Assembly: GCA_028023455.1 (NCBI GenBank)
Contig: JAQFVV010000443.1
Span: 310,001 to 374,000 of the forward strand
Origin: Epiperipatus broadwayi
Lineage: Eukaryota > Onychophora > Udeonychophora > Euonychophora > Peripatidae
Direction of reading: 5' to 3'
Length of the DNA stretch: 64,000 bases
Shown: positions 12,920 to 24,479 of the stretch, piece by piece
Position numbering within the stretch: the first letter of the stretch is position 1
Layout: every line of letters begins with the position of its first letter
Program-made: the position numbers and the translations under genes
The notes under the pieces: generated by a model
Told to the model about the DNA's origin: nothing
The model's database searches: none
What the model saw: the letters and a program-made list of their open reading frames with translations, nothing else

Positions 12920-14042
12920 TGATTTATGAGTAAGCTTTGATGTGGTAAGTTTATTCATGAATGTACTATAGGAAGAAGCATTGTCTATTGTAAGGAAGAG
13001 ATTAAATAGTGATAATAGTTTACAAACCAGAACAGCTCTTCCTATTCATAATATAATGGAACTATTAACATTCTGCATAAAACAACATACTTTCAATATA
13101 ACCCTAAAGTCTTCCAACAAAATCAAGAAATGGTCATAGGCTCACCATTGTCTCCCCTGATTAGCAATATTTACATGGAAGAACTTGAAACCTTAGCCAT
13201 ATGGCCACATGGTGACACACTGTTACAAACTTTCTGGAAACACTTCAGAAACATATCCCCTTCAATTAAATTCACAATAGAAATCAGAAGAAAAACAAAA
13301 ATTGGCATTCTTAGATGTTTTTGTGACAAGACTCACTGATGGCAAAATGAAAACTACAGTTTACCCAAAACCTACACATTCAGGAAAATACCTAGCCTAT
13401 TCATCCAATCACACCAGAAACACAAAACATGAAGTTATACTATCAGTTAGAAAAAAAGAACCATCAAGAGAAAAGACAATTATTGATATTGTAGTGTACC
13501 CATACATTCCAAAAATAGCAGACAAATTAAGAAAAATCTGCAATCAGTATAGCATCAGAACAGCTTTCCAGAGTCATACCACACTATGTTGAATTCTAAC
13601 ATCTACCAAGCCTAAACATGAAATGCTGAAAAGAAAAAAACTGTTATCATGTAAATGTGGAAAAATATATATTGGTGAGACCAGTTGTACCATAGAAAAG
13701 TGCTGGCAAGAATGCAAAATAATGATTAGAAGAGAGAAAACAGATGTATCTAAGGTAGCAGACCACGTATATTCCAATGAACATATGTTCAATTGGGAAA
13801 ACACAAAAATATTGGATAGAGAAGAAAAGGTACAAAGAAAATTTAAAGAAGCTGCTGACATGACAATGACAAAAAATCCCACAAGACAACATAGTGTGAT
13901 TACATATAATGTATGGAAACCATTAATCAACTCTGCTTTAGGGAAAAGTGGAGAAATCAGGAGGAACCTCATAGATAAGTATATGAAATTTCTACAGACT
14001 GTTGCCTTTAGCAGATGGCTGTTGGTTAGAGCATTATCTTAA
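12920..14042 (+). pseudogene. PLE RT and GIY-YIG endonuclease (broken)
   Basis: RT blocks on the + strand: an SFDVVSLFMN-like block near 12935, then GSPLSPLISNIYMEELE at 13138-13190 and a long FLDVFVTRLTDGK block at 13306-13345 followed by VYPKPTHSGKYL, the conserved PLE thumb region. The last open piece (13623-14042, 139 aa) carries the endonuclease: CKCGKIYIGETSCT (13650-13695), where the family consensus is a C.CG..YIGET block. It continues with HV....EHMFNWENTKIL, the downstream part of this domain. Together they are the two enzymes of a Penelope-like element. The fragments lie in different frames (13130-13339, 13302-13592, 13623-14042) with stops between, so no intact polyprotein is made. 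Confidence 0.85.
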
Positions 14043-14155
14043 AATTGAATATTCAAGAATCTAAGGGTCCAGGTTCAAATCCTATGCTAGTACTGTCACT
14101 GGTTAGGACAGTAACATCTGAAGAAGAGGAGAGTATAATACCTCTTGAAACAGCG
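14013..14155 (+). repeat. PLE terminal module: tRNA-like plus hammerhead-like segment (copy B)
   Basis: Best-preserved copy. tRNA-like part: an A box GGCTGTTGGTTAGAGCA at about 14017-14033 and a B box GGTTCAAATCC at 14072-14082, with a longer than usual region between them. Ribozyme-like part: a GTC triplet at 14095-14097, core CTGAAGA at 14118-14124, a stem AGAGG/CCTCT closing an ~11-nt loop, then GAAAC at 14147-14151. One extra T lies between the stem and GAAAC, and the outer helices pair only partly. It overlaps the end of the endonuclease frame by about 30 nt. Confidence 0.58.
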
Positions 14156-14312
14156 TGCATTTACTAACCTGTTAGATGTGCTATTACTAACAGTTGAATG
14201 TATTTGGAATATTTAAATAAAGTTATTTTTTCTAAAGATATTAAATACACATGTCAGATGATGGAAATAGTTCAATATAAAAATACAATTAGAACACCAT
14301 CATCACAAACTT

Positions 14313-17261
14313 TCAGGAAAATACCATACATTAATATTAGCTAGAATAATGTTTTTCATCTTTCTTGCAACATAAGTACCATATAATTTTAAATTAAATA
14401 TATTTTATATTTACTAAAGAAAAATATCATTTAAATGATCAAAAGCAATGTAGAAATAAAAAATATTTTTAGAATCATTTCTGCTTGACAAATAGAAAAT
14501 GAACAAGTACCACCATTTTGTACAATTTGTATTCTGCTATTTGACCAGTGAATTAAAATACTTTAGTTTTTGCTGACAACTCCTGCTATTTAATAACAAA
14601 AATGAAAATTAAAACAAATAATTTTTATTACTCCTTTACAAACATTTATGTTAAAATTCCAATACAACTAATAGTATACAACCCCTTTAGATGCAATATG
14701 AGGTACGTTGTGAGTTGTATATTCTAATGCCATTCTGAGTTATGAAGCTTTTCAAGAAAGAGTTAATAAATTTATTACTATTTATTTTCTTAAAAAAATA
14801 GTTTTATGAGAGTTAAAAGAGAATATAATGTACAGATTTAAAGGTAATCAAAAATATGGACTATTTATTTATGGGTGAAAATATGACTCTAAAATAAAAT
14901 GGATGAAAAAAAGATATAATGTTAAAAAAAAGGAAATATAAATTGTTTGTTTTTGTTGTGAATGTCTTTAAAAGAGAAATTTTTTATAAGCTATTGACTA
15001 CATACTTTTACCACTGTTTTAAATACTATTTTATTGAAATATAATAATTTTTAATTTTGAAATTATATGCAGCATAACAAAAGTAATATACGTGATTGTA
15101 TGACAAATTAATGGATGTTATTGTATTTTTAATTTAATCTGTAATAATTATTGTTAATTTTCTAAATTGATCACCATTATTATACCAATTAGAACAGCTA
15201 ATTTTAAACTATATTACACTTAACTTTTTTACTGATGGACATTTCTTTTATTTTCATCTAGAGACTATTTGAATTATTGTTCAACATTTGATTTCAGTAT
15301 ATTAAACCTTATTCTCTATTAGGATTTGATAATTGGATTTAATTTGTTAGAAATATAAGTTTACTTATGAAAAGTATCCTAAAGATTATATTTGAATTTT
15401 GCAAATATAGAAAAAAAAAGTAAAATACATAATTAGAATAATAACTTTTTACCTATTGGACAATTATCACAAAGTTACTAAAAAAGTAAATTAATGGAAT
15501 TTTTGTCGATTGAATGTTCAAAATCACATTTATAATTATTAAGATATAAAAGTTTTGCACTCAGTGTTTGGCAAAACTTTACAGACCATAGTATCATATT
15601 TCTTAACACGTATTCTTAAAAATTAAATATACTTAAATGAAATCTAAGTGCAATCATAAATAACATCTCTTTTAAATAATTATTATACAAATATTTTGTA
15701 AAAATAATCATAAATATTTAAATTATGGAAAATAGACTTTTTCTTAATCCATTCTTTGCTTATAAGCAGTCCTGCAATGCTCTCAAAGTCTAAGACAAAG
15801 AATAGTTCAATTGTTTGTAATACTTTCTCTGTAGAATATTTTATCTTCAGATTTTTTTAAACTAATAAATTGATATATATTTTAATTCTAGTTATTACCA
15901 TGAAATAAATTGAAATCCATTGTAATGATGCTGCAGGTAGATGCAGGGGAGCAAATGAAAACTGAAGGTAGCATCATCACCATATTCTTATGAATTATTA
16001 TGTTTGTATCAGAATGAAAGTTAATTAGATTATAGTATTGTGTGCCTGGAAATAAAATTTTAAATTTCCAAAACAATAATTGCCAGGATGCAATGTTATT
16101 TCAATGTTAAATTTTATTAATAAATATTAATTAGCTATTTAAAATTATGTTTTAAAAATAGTTTCTGCATTTAGTATATTAAAATCATTTGAATCATATT
16201 TGATTAAAGCCCAATAAGTCTAGTAGATATCTATTTCTTCTCCCCTCCTCTGATTCTGTATCGCTCCCCCATTATCCTTTATAATTCAGCTACAATTGTA
16301 TAAATATGTATATATAGATATTAATAGAAATATATATCATCTGTGTAGTTAGATAAACATTCACCAATGCATATTTTACGTCTAATTATATTATTGCATC
16401 ATCAAAATTGTAATAAAATTTAATAGTTGAATATTATAAAATGAAAAGTTGGTAGCAATAAATTGAGATTACATAAAAACTAACACCATTTTTCTTTCTT
16501 TATATATATATAAATTAACAATTTAAATATATGTGGAAACATATTTGATAAATTGCTTTTTTTAAATGACATGTTGTATTTTTAATTAAGTACAAATTTA
16601 CAAATATTTTCAATTAAATTATTTGCATATTGCAATGTTTAATGAATACAATTAATAATTCCCGGAAGTGATAGAAATTTGCATTAATTATAATAAAATT
16701 TTAATTTATTTAATTAAACAGAAATACTAAAAACTTTGATTTATTTATATTAATTATAATTTTTATTTAATTTGAATAATATTTCAAAAATTGTAGATTT
16801 TAAAAGGAAATAAAATAGGCCAGACGATAAACCACAAATGCATGTATATATGCATACATAGTTTAAATTCTTTTCAGAGATATACTATGACTAAGTTATA
16901 GTAAGTTGTTTACCATTTTTGATCAGATTTTATTTTACTATTATAATTTTGCTATTAGGGCTTTGGCTATATTAAATTTCTAAGCCTACTAATATATGGG
17001 ATCTCTGAATTTAGTTCAGGCTCATATAGTTTCTTTGGTTAAAGAGCTGAATTTGAAGAAATGTAGGTGTCTGAAGATTTGGATCTTTTTCTTAATATTT
17101 AAGAATTAGATAAATGCTTGGCTTGAGTTAATATTTTGAATCTTATGTCCTAGCTCCTCACTGATGAGAGCCATAGCTCGAAAATTTGGATGACTCTTTT
17201 ATATTATTATGGAAAACTTCAATAAAAATATATGTTGATGTGTATATATATATAGAATTAA
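14313..17261. other. AT-rich DNA without recognisable genes
   Basis: About 2.9 kb of AT-rich sequence. A pyrimidine-rich patch near 16235-16280 stands out in composition but matches nothing I know. No coding frame or RNA gene is supported. Confidence 0.6.
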
Positions 17262-17345
17262 TTATCTGTTGAGCTATTTTCATCATCTAATATTAAGAAC
17301 TGAATGTCTTTAGAAACATTTTAAACTTTATTTAGTAAAATTCCA
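17262..17345 (-). repeat. PLE-type terminal block
   Basis: Contains ttttcatcatctaatatta followed by gaatgtctttagaaac, the same terminal block as at 11640-11690 (and, reversed, at about 14225-14280). Just downstream, at 17347-17411, a short inverted repeat pairs ccattatcacaaaacctt with aaggtttgtgatgatgg; a related ccatcatcacaaa occurs just past the end of the plus arm at 14307. Confidence 0.6.
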
Positions 17346-17419
17346 TTATCACAAAACCTTCAGACAAATGTATGTATAGAATATTTGCTTTAAGGTTTGT
17401 GATGATGGTACTTTACATG

Positions 17420-17527
17420 TGATAATTTGTTGAACTATTCCATCATCTATCATTAAATGTTGAATGTCTAAAAAAATTTAAATTTTATTTCAACTTTTCC
17501 AAATGCAAACAACTATCAGTAATAATA
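17420..17527 (-). repeat. Left inverted repeat around LINE C
   Basis: About 110 bp that is the reverse complement, with scattered mismatches, of 21617-21728. It contains the PLE terminal block variant ccatcatctatcattaaatg. The two arms enclose 17.5-21.6 kb. Confidence 0.7.
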
Positions 17528-17554
17528 TACAAATAGACAATATAGGTTAGTAGA

Positions 17555-17705
17555 TTATACAGTGTGTTGAGTATTATTATTATTCTCTACTTTTCTTCAG
17601 ATGTTACTGGTCCTGACCAGTGACAATGCTAGCATAAGAATCAAACTTACATTCTTAGATTCTTGAATATCAAATTTTAAAATAAAACTAACCACCTAAC
17701 CAATA
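17555..17705 (-). repeat. PLE terminal module (copy C)
   Basis: On the minus strand: a tRNA-like part at about 17639-17705 (TTAGTTTTATTTT region, then attcaagaatct and a degenerate B box), then GCATTGTCACTGGTCAGGA, ACCAGT, and CTGAAGA at about 17594-17600. The segment corresponding to the second half of helix II and GAAAC has diverged. It lies head-to-head with copy D. Confidence 0.5.
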
Positions 17706-17835
17706 AGCAAAACTCGGTTAGAGTATTGCCTTAAAAATTCAATATTCAAGAATCTAATACTGTAAGTTTGATTCCTATGCCAGACCAGCAATACTTGAAG
17801 AAAAGCAGAGAATAATACCCCTTGAAACATTGTAT
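17706..17835 (+). repeat. PLE terminal module (copy D)
   Basis: tRNA-like part: CTCGGTTAGAGTATTGCC (17713-17730), attcaagaatct, and a B box GTTTGATTCC at 17766-17775. Ribozyme-like part: TTGAAGA near 17794-17800 and CCCCTTGAAAC at about 17818-17828. The pair C/D forms a palindromic arrangement centred near 17705. Confidence 0.5.
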
Positions 17836-18218
17836 AATATACTATCTGTATTGTCTATTTGTATGTTATTACCAGACCCATTCCATGGGTTTCTGCTGCC
17901 TGGATGCAAAATTGTATTGCCGCCCTTCCCCCAAAAAGTCATAATATTAATAAATTGAAATTTTCATATAACATATAATATAAAAATATATTATAAAACA
18001 ACAAATTTGATTGTATTTTCTCCTAATATAATTTTTCTGTTATATTTTTAAAAGAAAAAAAATGTTATTGATGCTTTCTTTCTTTAGTTTTAAATTTAAT
18101 TGCGATATATATTCTATGCATATAAGCTTGAATTCTGAGATTGTTTTATTTGCTTTAATTTTAGGGTAAGGTTAATTAATGACTCAATGACTACATTGCT
18201 TTCCATAGCAATTTTGTA

Positions 18219-21200
18219 GTGTATGTGATGGAAAATAGTAATAAAAGTAGAAAGGATAGTGAAAGGTGTGGATGGAGAATAAATGATAAGAATAAGTTAG
18301 AATATAAAATAAAAGTAGAAGAAATCATGGAAGATGTTGTCAGGGAAGAATATAAGGACTGGTGTGGGAAAGTGGAAAAAGTGGCAAATAGGTTTTTAGG
18401 TGAGAATATTCAGAAGAATAAAAGCAACAGAAAAATGAGAATTAGTAAAAGCATGCAGAGAATATAAATGTGCTAATAAAAATAAAGTAAGTGAAAAAGA
18501 TGTTAATATTAAATGGGAAAAGTTTTTTTTTTTTTTCAAAAGAGAAGTTGGCTAAAGTAGATAATTATATAGAGAGAATGAAATTAAATAGTAAACTATT
18601 GGAGGATATTAATAAAAGTGGAAGAGAAAGGAGTAAAACATTTTGGAAATATATTAAAAGAAAGAAGGTAGGTAAGAAAGAAATAGTATTACTAGATGAT
18701 GAGGAAAAAGAGTGTAACTCTAGAGGAGAATTAGAGACAATTTTAAATGAAGTATGTAATGGATATAGAAAAGATGTTAAATGTGAAGGACAGTGATAAC
18801 AAACATAAAAACATATAGTAATGGAAATATTAAGTTTACAGAAAATGAGTGAATAGGGCAGAAAAATTGAAAGTGGGAAGGCAAGAGATTTAGATGGATG
18901 GGCAGCAGAAATGGTGATGAATTTAGGAAATAGGACAAAATTACAGCTATTGTCATGTTTTACTAAGATGACACAGAAGAGTGAATTTTCAGATAGCTGG
19001 AATAATACAAGAATAAGGCTACTATTTAAAGAAAAGGGTAACAATCATAGAAAGTTAAATAATTATAGACTGAGAGCAGTAACATGTGTTATATAACATT
19101 TTTGCATATATGATGGTTGGGTCATAAGGTGGATGGAAGCAAATAATATAGTGGGAGAAATGTAAGGAGATTTTTGATTGGATAGGCATATAGCAGATAG
19201 TTTATTTGTAGTCACACAACTTATAGGTATGAATAGGAATATAGGTAGATAGTTATATATGGTCTTTATATACATAAAGAAGGCATATGATAAGTAAATA
19301 GAAATAGATTATAGATAAGTTTAGTAAATTTGGGAATGAATGGAGTTTTAGAGTATCTTATTAAGAGATTGCATACAAATAATTACTATACTTATCAATT
19401 AGGAAATATAGAATCAGTTAAAGTTTAAAATGGGAAGGAATTAAGACAAGAATACCCTATATCATCTATTTTGTTTTTGTTATATTTGAGAGAAATAGAG
19501 AGAGCAATAGAAAGACTAGGAAGAGGTGTAGAAATACCATTAATAGATGGCAATAGAGTATATACATTATCAAGGTTTTAATTTGCTGATGAAATCTTCT
19601 TGAGCACAGAGAGTAGGAAAGATATGGAAGTTGTGCTGAAAACATGCACAATGGTGGGTAAAGAGATGGGGATTAAATTTAGTGAAAAAAAAATCCACAG
19701 TAATGATGATAAATTCTGGGGAAAGAAAAGAGAAAGAATTTTTATTGGGGGATATAAAGTTAAATGTGGTAAATAAGTATAACTATTTGGGAATCATCTT
19801 AAGTAATCCGAAAAATTGCTTGGATGAAACAGAGAAAAAATTGATAAATGAAGCAAAGAAAATAAAAGAACTGATAAAGAAATTAACAGTGTTTTCATAT
19901 AATAAATATGATGTAGCTAGAATTGTATGGAAGGGAGTAACAGCAGCAGGTTAACTTATGCCAGGGGTCCCCAACTCTATGCCCGTGGGCACCATGGTGC
20001 CCGCAGACCATTTTATGTGTGCCCGCCGCTATCCGAACGTGGTAAAAAATTATTTACCTGATACAAATAAATTTAATTTTTAAAATTTCTTATAAATTAT
20101 TGTATTATATTGTAATCAAATTGTAGGGCATACTATACTTTTACAGTGTAAAAATATAAACGTTAATTATAAGTTAAAATTTTATTTTTGAAATAAATTT
20201 TTTTTTGTACATTATGTGTATTATTAACAATATCCGACTATAAATTTACATTGAAAAAATAAATGGTGCCCGCCACCTGGCCGGTATTATAGAATGTGCT
20301 CATAAGTGCAAAAAGGTTGGGGACCCCTGACTTATGCTAATGATGCATTGCATGTTAGTAAGGGATGTTAGATTATTTAGAAAAAGTACAAAAAGTAGAA
20401 AGATATGCATTAGATGCAGATGTGTGGATGGCAAAGGAGGCAATTCAAGGAAAAATTGGATGGTCAAGTTTTTATATGAGAGATGCAAAAGCAAAATGAA
20501 AATATTCAGTAGATTGCAATTTATGAATAATAAGAAAATAGCCAAAATAGTATTTAATTGGGTTATGAGTAAAGTTTAGACAACAAAAAGGTTAAGGAAG
20601 ATAGTGTGGTATGCAGAAGATTTGGATAAAGACTTTATGTCAATATACTTATACAAAAGTGAGATGTTTGTGATTAGGAGAATTATTGAGTGTTATGGTG
20701 GTAAGGAATGGGATAGAAGAATAGATGCATTGAGTTGGAGAAATGCAGAACTATTATGAACAGTAAAAAGAGTTTAAATATATATAAAAGTAAACAGAAT
20801 ATTGAGTGTGAGTTAATTTATGATAATAGCAATGAAAGTAGTTTACTATTTCAGGCTCAAACAAGATCACTAGCAACAAGGGAATATACACATAAATGGA
20901 AAAATATGGGAGATTTAGTCTGCAAATTATATAAGGAAGGCATAGAAAATATTAAACATCTGTAAATGCCTACAAGCAGAAAGAGTACAAATAATGAAGT
21001 TGTGGGAGAATAAATATAAACAAAGTGATTATACAGAAAGTGGGTTCTTGGTTTTTATGCTGGATTTGGGAAAAGATAAGAGGGGTGTTTAGATATAAGG
21101 GCCATAAAGTTGACAAAGATAATGTGGAAATGGGATGGAGCAGGTTAGAAAAGAATATGGGAAAATCTTAGTGTGGAGAATGGAAAGGGAAGATAAGGTG

Positions 21201-21260
21201 ACTAATAGGTTACTCTGGGCATTGTGACTGAGAGATCCTGATTCCATGAAGGAAGAAGCC
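18219..21260 (+). pseudogene. Degenerate non-LTR retrotransposon (LINE C): RT relic
   Basis: An old LINE-type polyprotein readable in pieces over many frames. Readable blocks: lysine-rich N-terminal pieces (18219-18796, including FWKYIKRKK); the SDSWNNTRIRLLFKEKGN and KLNNYR region at 18990-19075, which is the non-LTR RT entry motif; a KKAYD-like remnant near 19278 for the first catalytic aspartate; ADE in place of ADD near 19580; GIKFSEKKSTVM (19670 onward) and NVVNKYNYLGIIL at about 19760-19800, the motif after the catalytic core. The C-terminal piece (20735-20965) ends in CKLYKEGIENIKHL, a decayed zinc-knuckle-like motif. The hAT-type MITE at 19962-20329 interrupts it. A second 3' fragment of the same family lies at 28927-29060, placing the family 3' end near 21260. 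I did not identify the clade. Confidence 0.8.
19962..20329. mobile_element. Non-autonomous hAT-type transposon (MITE) nested in LINE C
   Basis: A 368-bp element with perfect 14-bp terminal inverted repeats CAGGGGTCCCCAAC. It is flanked by a perfect 8-bp target-site duplication, acttatgc, at 19954-19961 and 20330-20337. Both the TIR style (CAG-start, GGGGTCCCCAAC) and the 8-bp duplication are typical of hAT elements. It is internally non-coding and AT-rich, with GC-rich subterminal stretches carrying repeated gtgcccgc motifs near both ends. Removing the element and one duplication restores continuity of the LINE C sequence, so this insertion postdates LINE C. Confidence 0.95.
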
Positions 21261-21616
21261 ATATCACTTGTAAATCTATAACATTTGTTAATTAGACTAT
21301 AATATTGGCTGTATACATATGTATAATAAAAGTGCTGATAAAACAGCTCCAAATAAAATAATTTGTCTTGAAAACAGCAGATACACATAATCATGGATCT
21401 AGTTAAACTGACAAACCAATACACATTAATCACACCTATAATAAAAAAAATCAGTTAATGTCAACAAAATCAAGATTTGAATCATTAAGTTTTTTTTAAT
21501 TATTCTTTTGATTATCTATTGATTTAAATTTTTTATTAAGGTGAGTTATTTGTGCTGCCCTTACAGTGAACTGACTGGATTCATTACAATCCTGCATTCC
21601 AGTATGAACGAGCCTG

Positions 21617-21728
21617 GTTATTACTAGCAGTTATTTGTATTTGGAAAAGTTGAAATAAAGTTTAAATTTTTTTAGGTATTTAACATTTACATTTAATGAT
21701 AGATGATGGAAATAGTCCACAAATTATC
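21617..21728 (+). repeat. Right inverted repeat around LINE C
   Basis: Reverse complement of 17420-17527. Landmarks are ttatttgtatttggaaaagt, tgaaataaagtttaaat and gatagatgatggaaatag. The last is the same block that ends the PLE plus arm. Confidence 0.7.
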
Positions 21729-21740
21729 ATATATAACATT

Positions 21741-24479
21741 CAGTTTAAATATTGATGATTCATATTAATTAGAAGAAATATTAATATATTTTTATTTTTT
21801 TGTAACTGATGTAATAAATGTACTCAAAATGTCAGTAAGCAATCAGGACCATTTTGTGAGTTTTCCCTGCGGAGGCACAAAAATTTTTTGCCACCTCTCC
21901 AAATTAATTTGAATAATCTATATTGAAAACGGAAACATATAAAAATAAAATGAAATATATATATATAATTCCAATGCTTACAATTTTTTTTGCTTTCATA
22001 CATGAAATTCTTTCATAATATTGTTCAATTCTAAACCTTTATATATGTATTCACTTTCTATGCAAACAGGTAAATTTGTAATTATTTTTTGTATTAATCC
22101 ACAACTAAAAAATCACATACGCGGCATAGTAAAACAATTATTAAAAATGTAGGATCTCTTTTTAGGCAATGCAGGTGAAGCAACCATTGAGTATCTAAGT
22201 AGCCTGGAAAAATATTTTAGTTAAAATGCCATGATGAACAAGGCAAAATTATCCATAGCCTGTAGCCATTTGCAAGAAGTATTCCAATCTGGTGGAATTT
22301 AAGAAGTTTAAACAAATCTTATTGAATTGCAATTGGAGTGAGGATTACCAAGCAGCATATCAAGCATCAGATATCTCAAGAAAAGAGTGCACATTGAGTC
22401 ATACACTACATTTTTTAGGTAGCAAAAGTGAAGGTTCTAATTAGTGAGATATAGTTTTCTGAGCCACATTGAGAGAATGTTCACGGAAAATATTAAAAGT
22501 ATTTTTATATTAATCAAACAAAAAAGTTTTTTCAATCGAAACAAATTCAGAGTCACAAGAAATATATATATATTTTATGTTTCCTTTCCTTCTTTCTATA
22601 TATTTTTTTGATTATTATTATTGTTTATTAATAAATATGCCAGAGAGATTGACTGAGATGGATGAGTTAAGGCTCAGAGGGGGATGGCTGTGTGATAAAT
22701 ATATTTACTAATAAATATTTTTCAATAAACATAAATAAGTATCTATAAAAGGAGTTGTAATAATTAACAGAACATATTTTTCTGGTGGAGAGATCATAGT
22801 GAAGTCCATTTTACAATTATCAGTACAAGAATATAAGAATGCTGCCCATACTATTATCATTAGTGAAAAAAAAAAATGTAATGGTCACATATACCTGCTA
22901 TTCAAACAATCAATATAGTTGACTAGACTTCAGTAATCCATCTCTCACCTAACATGCTAGTTCCATAAATAATATGCTGAAATGATCCAGCCTTATTTGA
23001 ATCTATAGCTTTTGCATAAATAAAAATGAAAACTATCACATTTTGAAAACTCATGTTTATTTTATTTAGTTCATGAATTAAAAACACTGTTGTCACCTTC
23101 TTCCATGATTTTATCTATATACCAACACTACAAGAAAGAAGAGGAAAAACCTACCAATTCTAGTCAATTAAATATTTAAATCCAGGGTTAATAGATTAAT
23201 TTATCAACTCAATGAAAAAATATCTGGATCATAGCATGGAATAAAGTAAATCTATTTTATTCTGCAAGTGAATATAATGATTAATGAATCAATCTATGCA
23301 TTTTCAACCAAGTCAGATTTAATTAAAATTATTTCATTGACAGAAAAAAAAAACTAATCTAAAGGATTATTACATTTTCAACATGGACAGCTGAACCACA
23401 ACAAACATAGGAATATTTAAATAATTTATATATATATGCTTTTTTCCAGCTTGAGTTAAGAATTTAAAATAAAGAGAATGAATCGTTTGTCACTGTGTGG
23501 AATAATAAGTCAGACCATTCTATTACATTTTTTTATTATAAATACATTACATGTGATCAAAATTTTATTAATAACTAGCATTTATTTAATTATTCATCCA
23601 TCAGAGTTAATACTAATCTAATTACTCTGAAATATTATGTTTTGCTTGTTCAAAGTAATGATTATTTTTTATTATTTATGTATTTTCCTGTTTAGTTTTT
23701 GAAGAAATTATTTTTCTTATTGCAATCAGACATGTAGATCAATGCAATATTTAGTTAATGTAAGTTATTAAAAATCATTACTTAGAAAGATAATCTTCCA
23801 TGCCTTATGTTGTACTCTCCATTTGTGATAAAGTTCATTATTTGAAAGATGTGTTGGTATATTATAAGATTGCTATTACATAGAATAAAATCGTTGTTGA
23901 ATTTTAATGGTTAGTCTTTATTCATATGCATTTCACCAATTTTACCAGAGATATAAACTCACTAGGGCAACATCGTGAATAAATTTAATGAACCCCAACC
24001 TATGGTTCAGTACTGATGGAATGACTAATGAATGGATATGGATTCAAAAATCTAGGTCACTGGTGACACTATTATGGGTATTGGATAGTGAAATCAGCCC
24101 AAGCAAATAAATGTTCTAGTAAGCTCTAGTTTCATAAACCATATCCTTAATAGATATACAAAAAATAATATGCATGTGGTAATGGCATATCCTTACGATA
24201 AGCAGAAAATATTACTGCTGTGAAGTCATTATTACTAGAAATAGAGTTATAGCCTATAAACTAGTAATGTCATATAATATTCTCATCACCAATTTATGAT
24301 TTGAACAATAAAGAATAAATCCTGTACATTTGGTCACTCAAATGTGGCTAATTCAATGTTTCTTATAAGTGACAATTTTGTTATATTTGACCATTTTATG
24401 CTACCAAAATATGTAATACTATTGTGAAACTTGGAAACAACACATTTAAATGTGATAAAATTAAATTATTTTCAATAGG
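21741..24479. other. AT-rich DNA, mostly without recognisable features
   Basis: Apart from a possible gag-like relic at 22156-22440, nothing is supported. A patch at 21848-21902 (gaccattttgtgag...ttgccacctctcc) vaguely resembles 17876-17936, as if both were copies of one repeat flanking the LINE C block. AT runs occur near 21960, 22560 and 23420. Confidence 0.55.
22156..22440 (+). pseudogene. Possible gag-like relic of an LTR retroelement
   Basis: A decayed reading gives LFLGNAGEATIEYLSSLEK and then, in another frame, FKQILLNCNWSEDYQAAYQ followed by about 20 more open residues. The ...W(S)..E/Q..Q... spacing is reminiscent of gag capsid regions of Ty3-like elements. This is weak: no protease, RT or LTR was found next to it, and it may be chance or part of another repeat. 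Confidence 0.25.

Larger units (their letters stand above)
12895..14312 (+). mobile_element. Penelope-like retroelement fragment, right (plus) arm
   Basis: Mirror-image partner of 11616-12890. It runs from the RT through a GIY-YIG endonuclease to the same terminal module and terminal block (gatgatggaaatag at about 14260). It holds ~70 bp near 14157-14225 that the minus arm lacks. The two arms meet near 12890, so the pair forms an imperfect inverted repeat of about 1.3 kb per arm. Confidence 0.82.

Noticed and set aside
13574-13972. Minus-strand open frames of 132 and 81 aa
   Set aside because: Antisense of the PLE GIY-YIG domain.
14013-14089. Functional tRNA gene at the PLE end
   Set aside because: The anticodon region is oversized and stems do not close; identical units elsewhere show it is part of a repeat.
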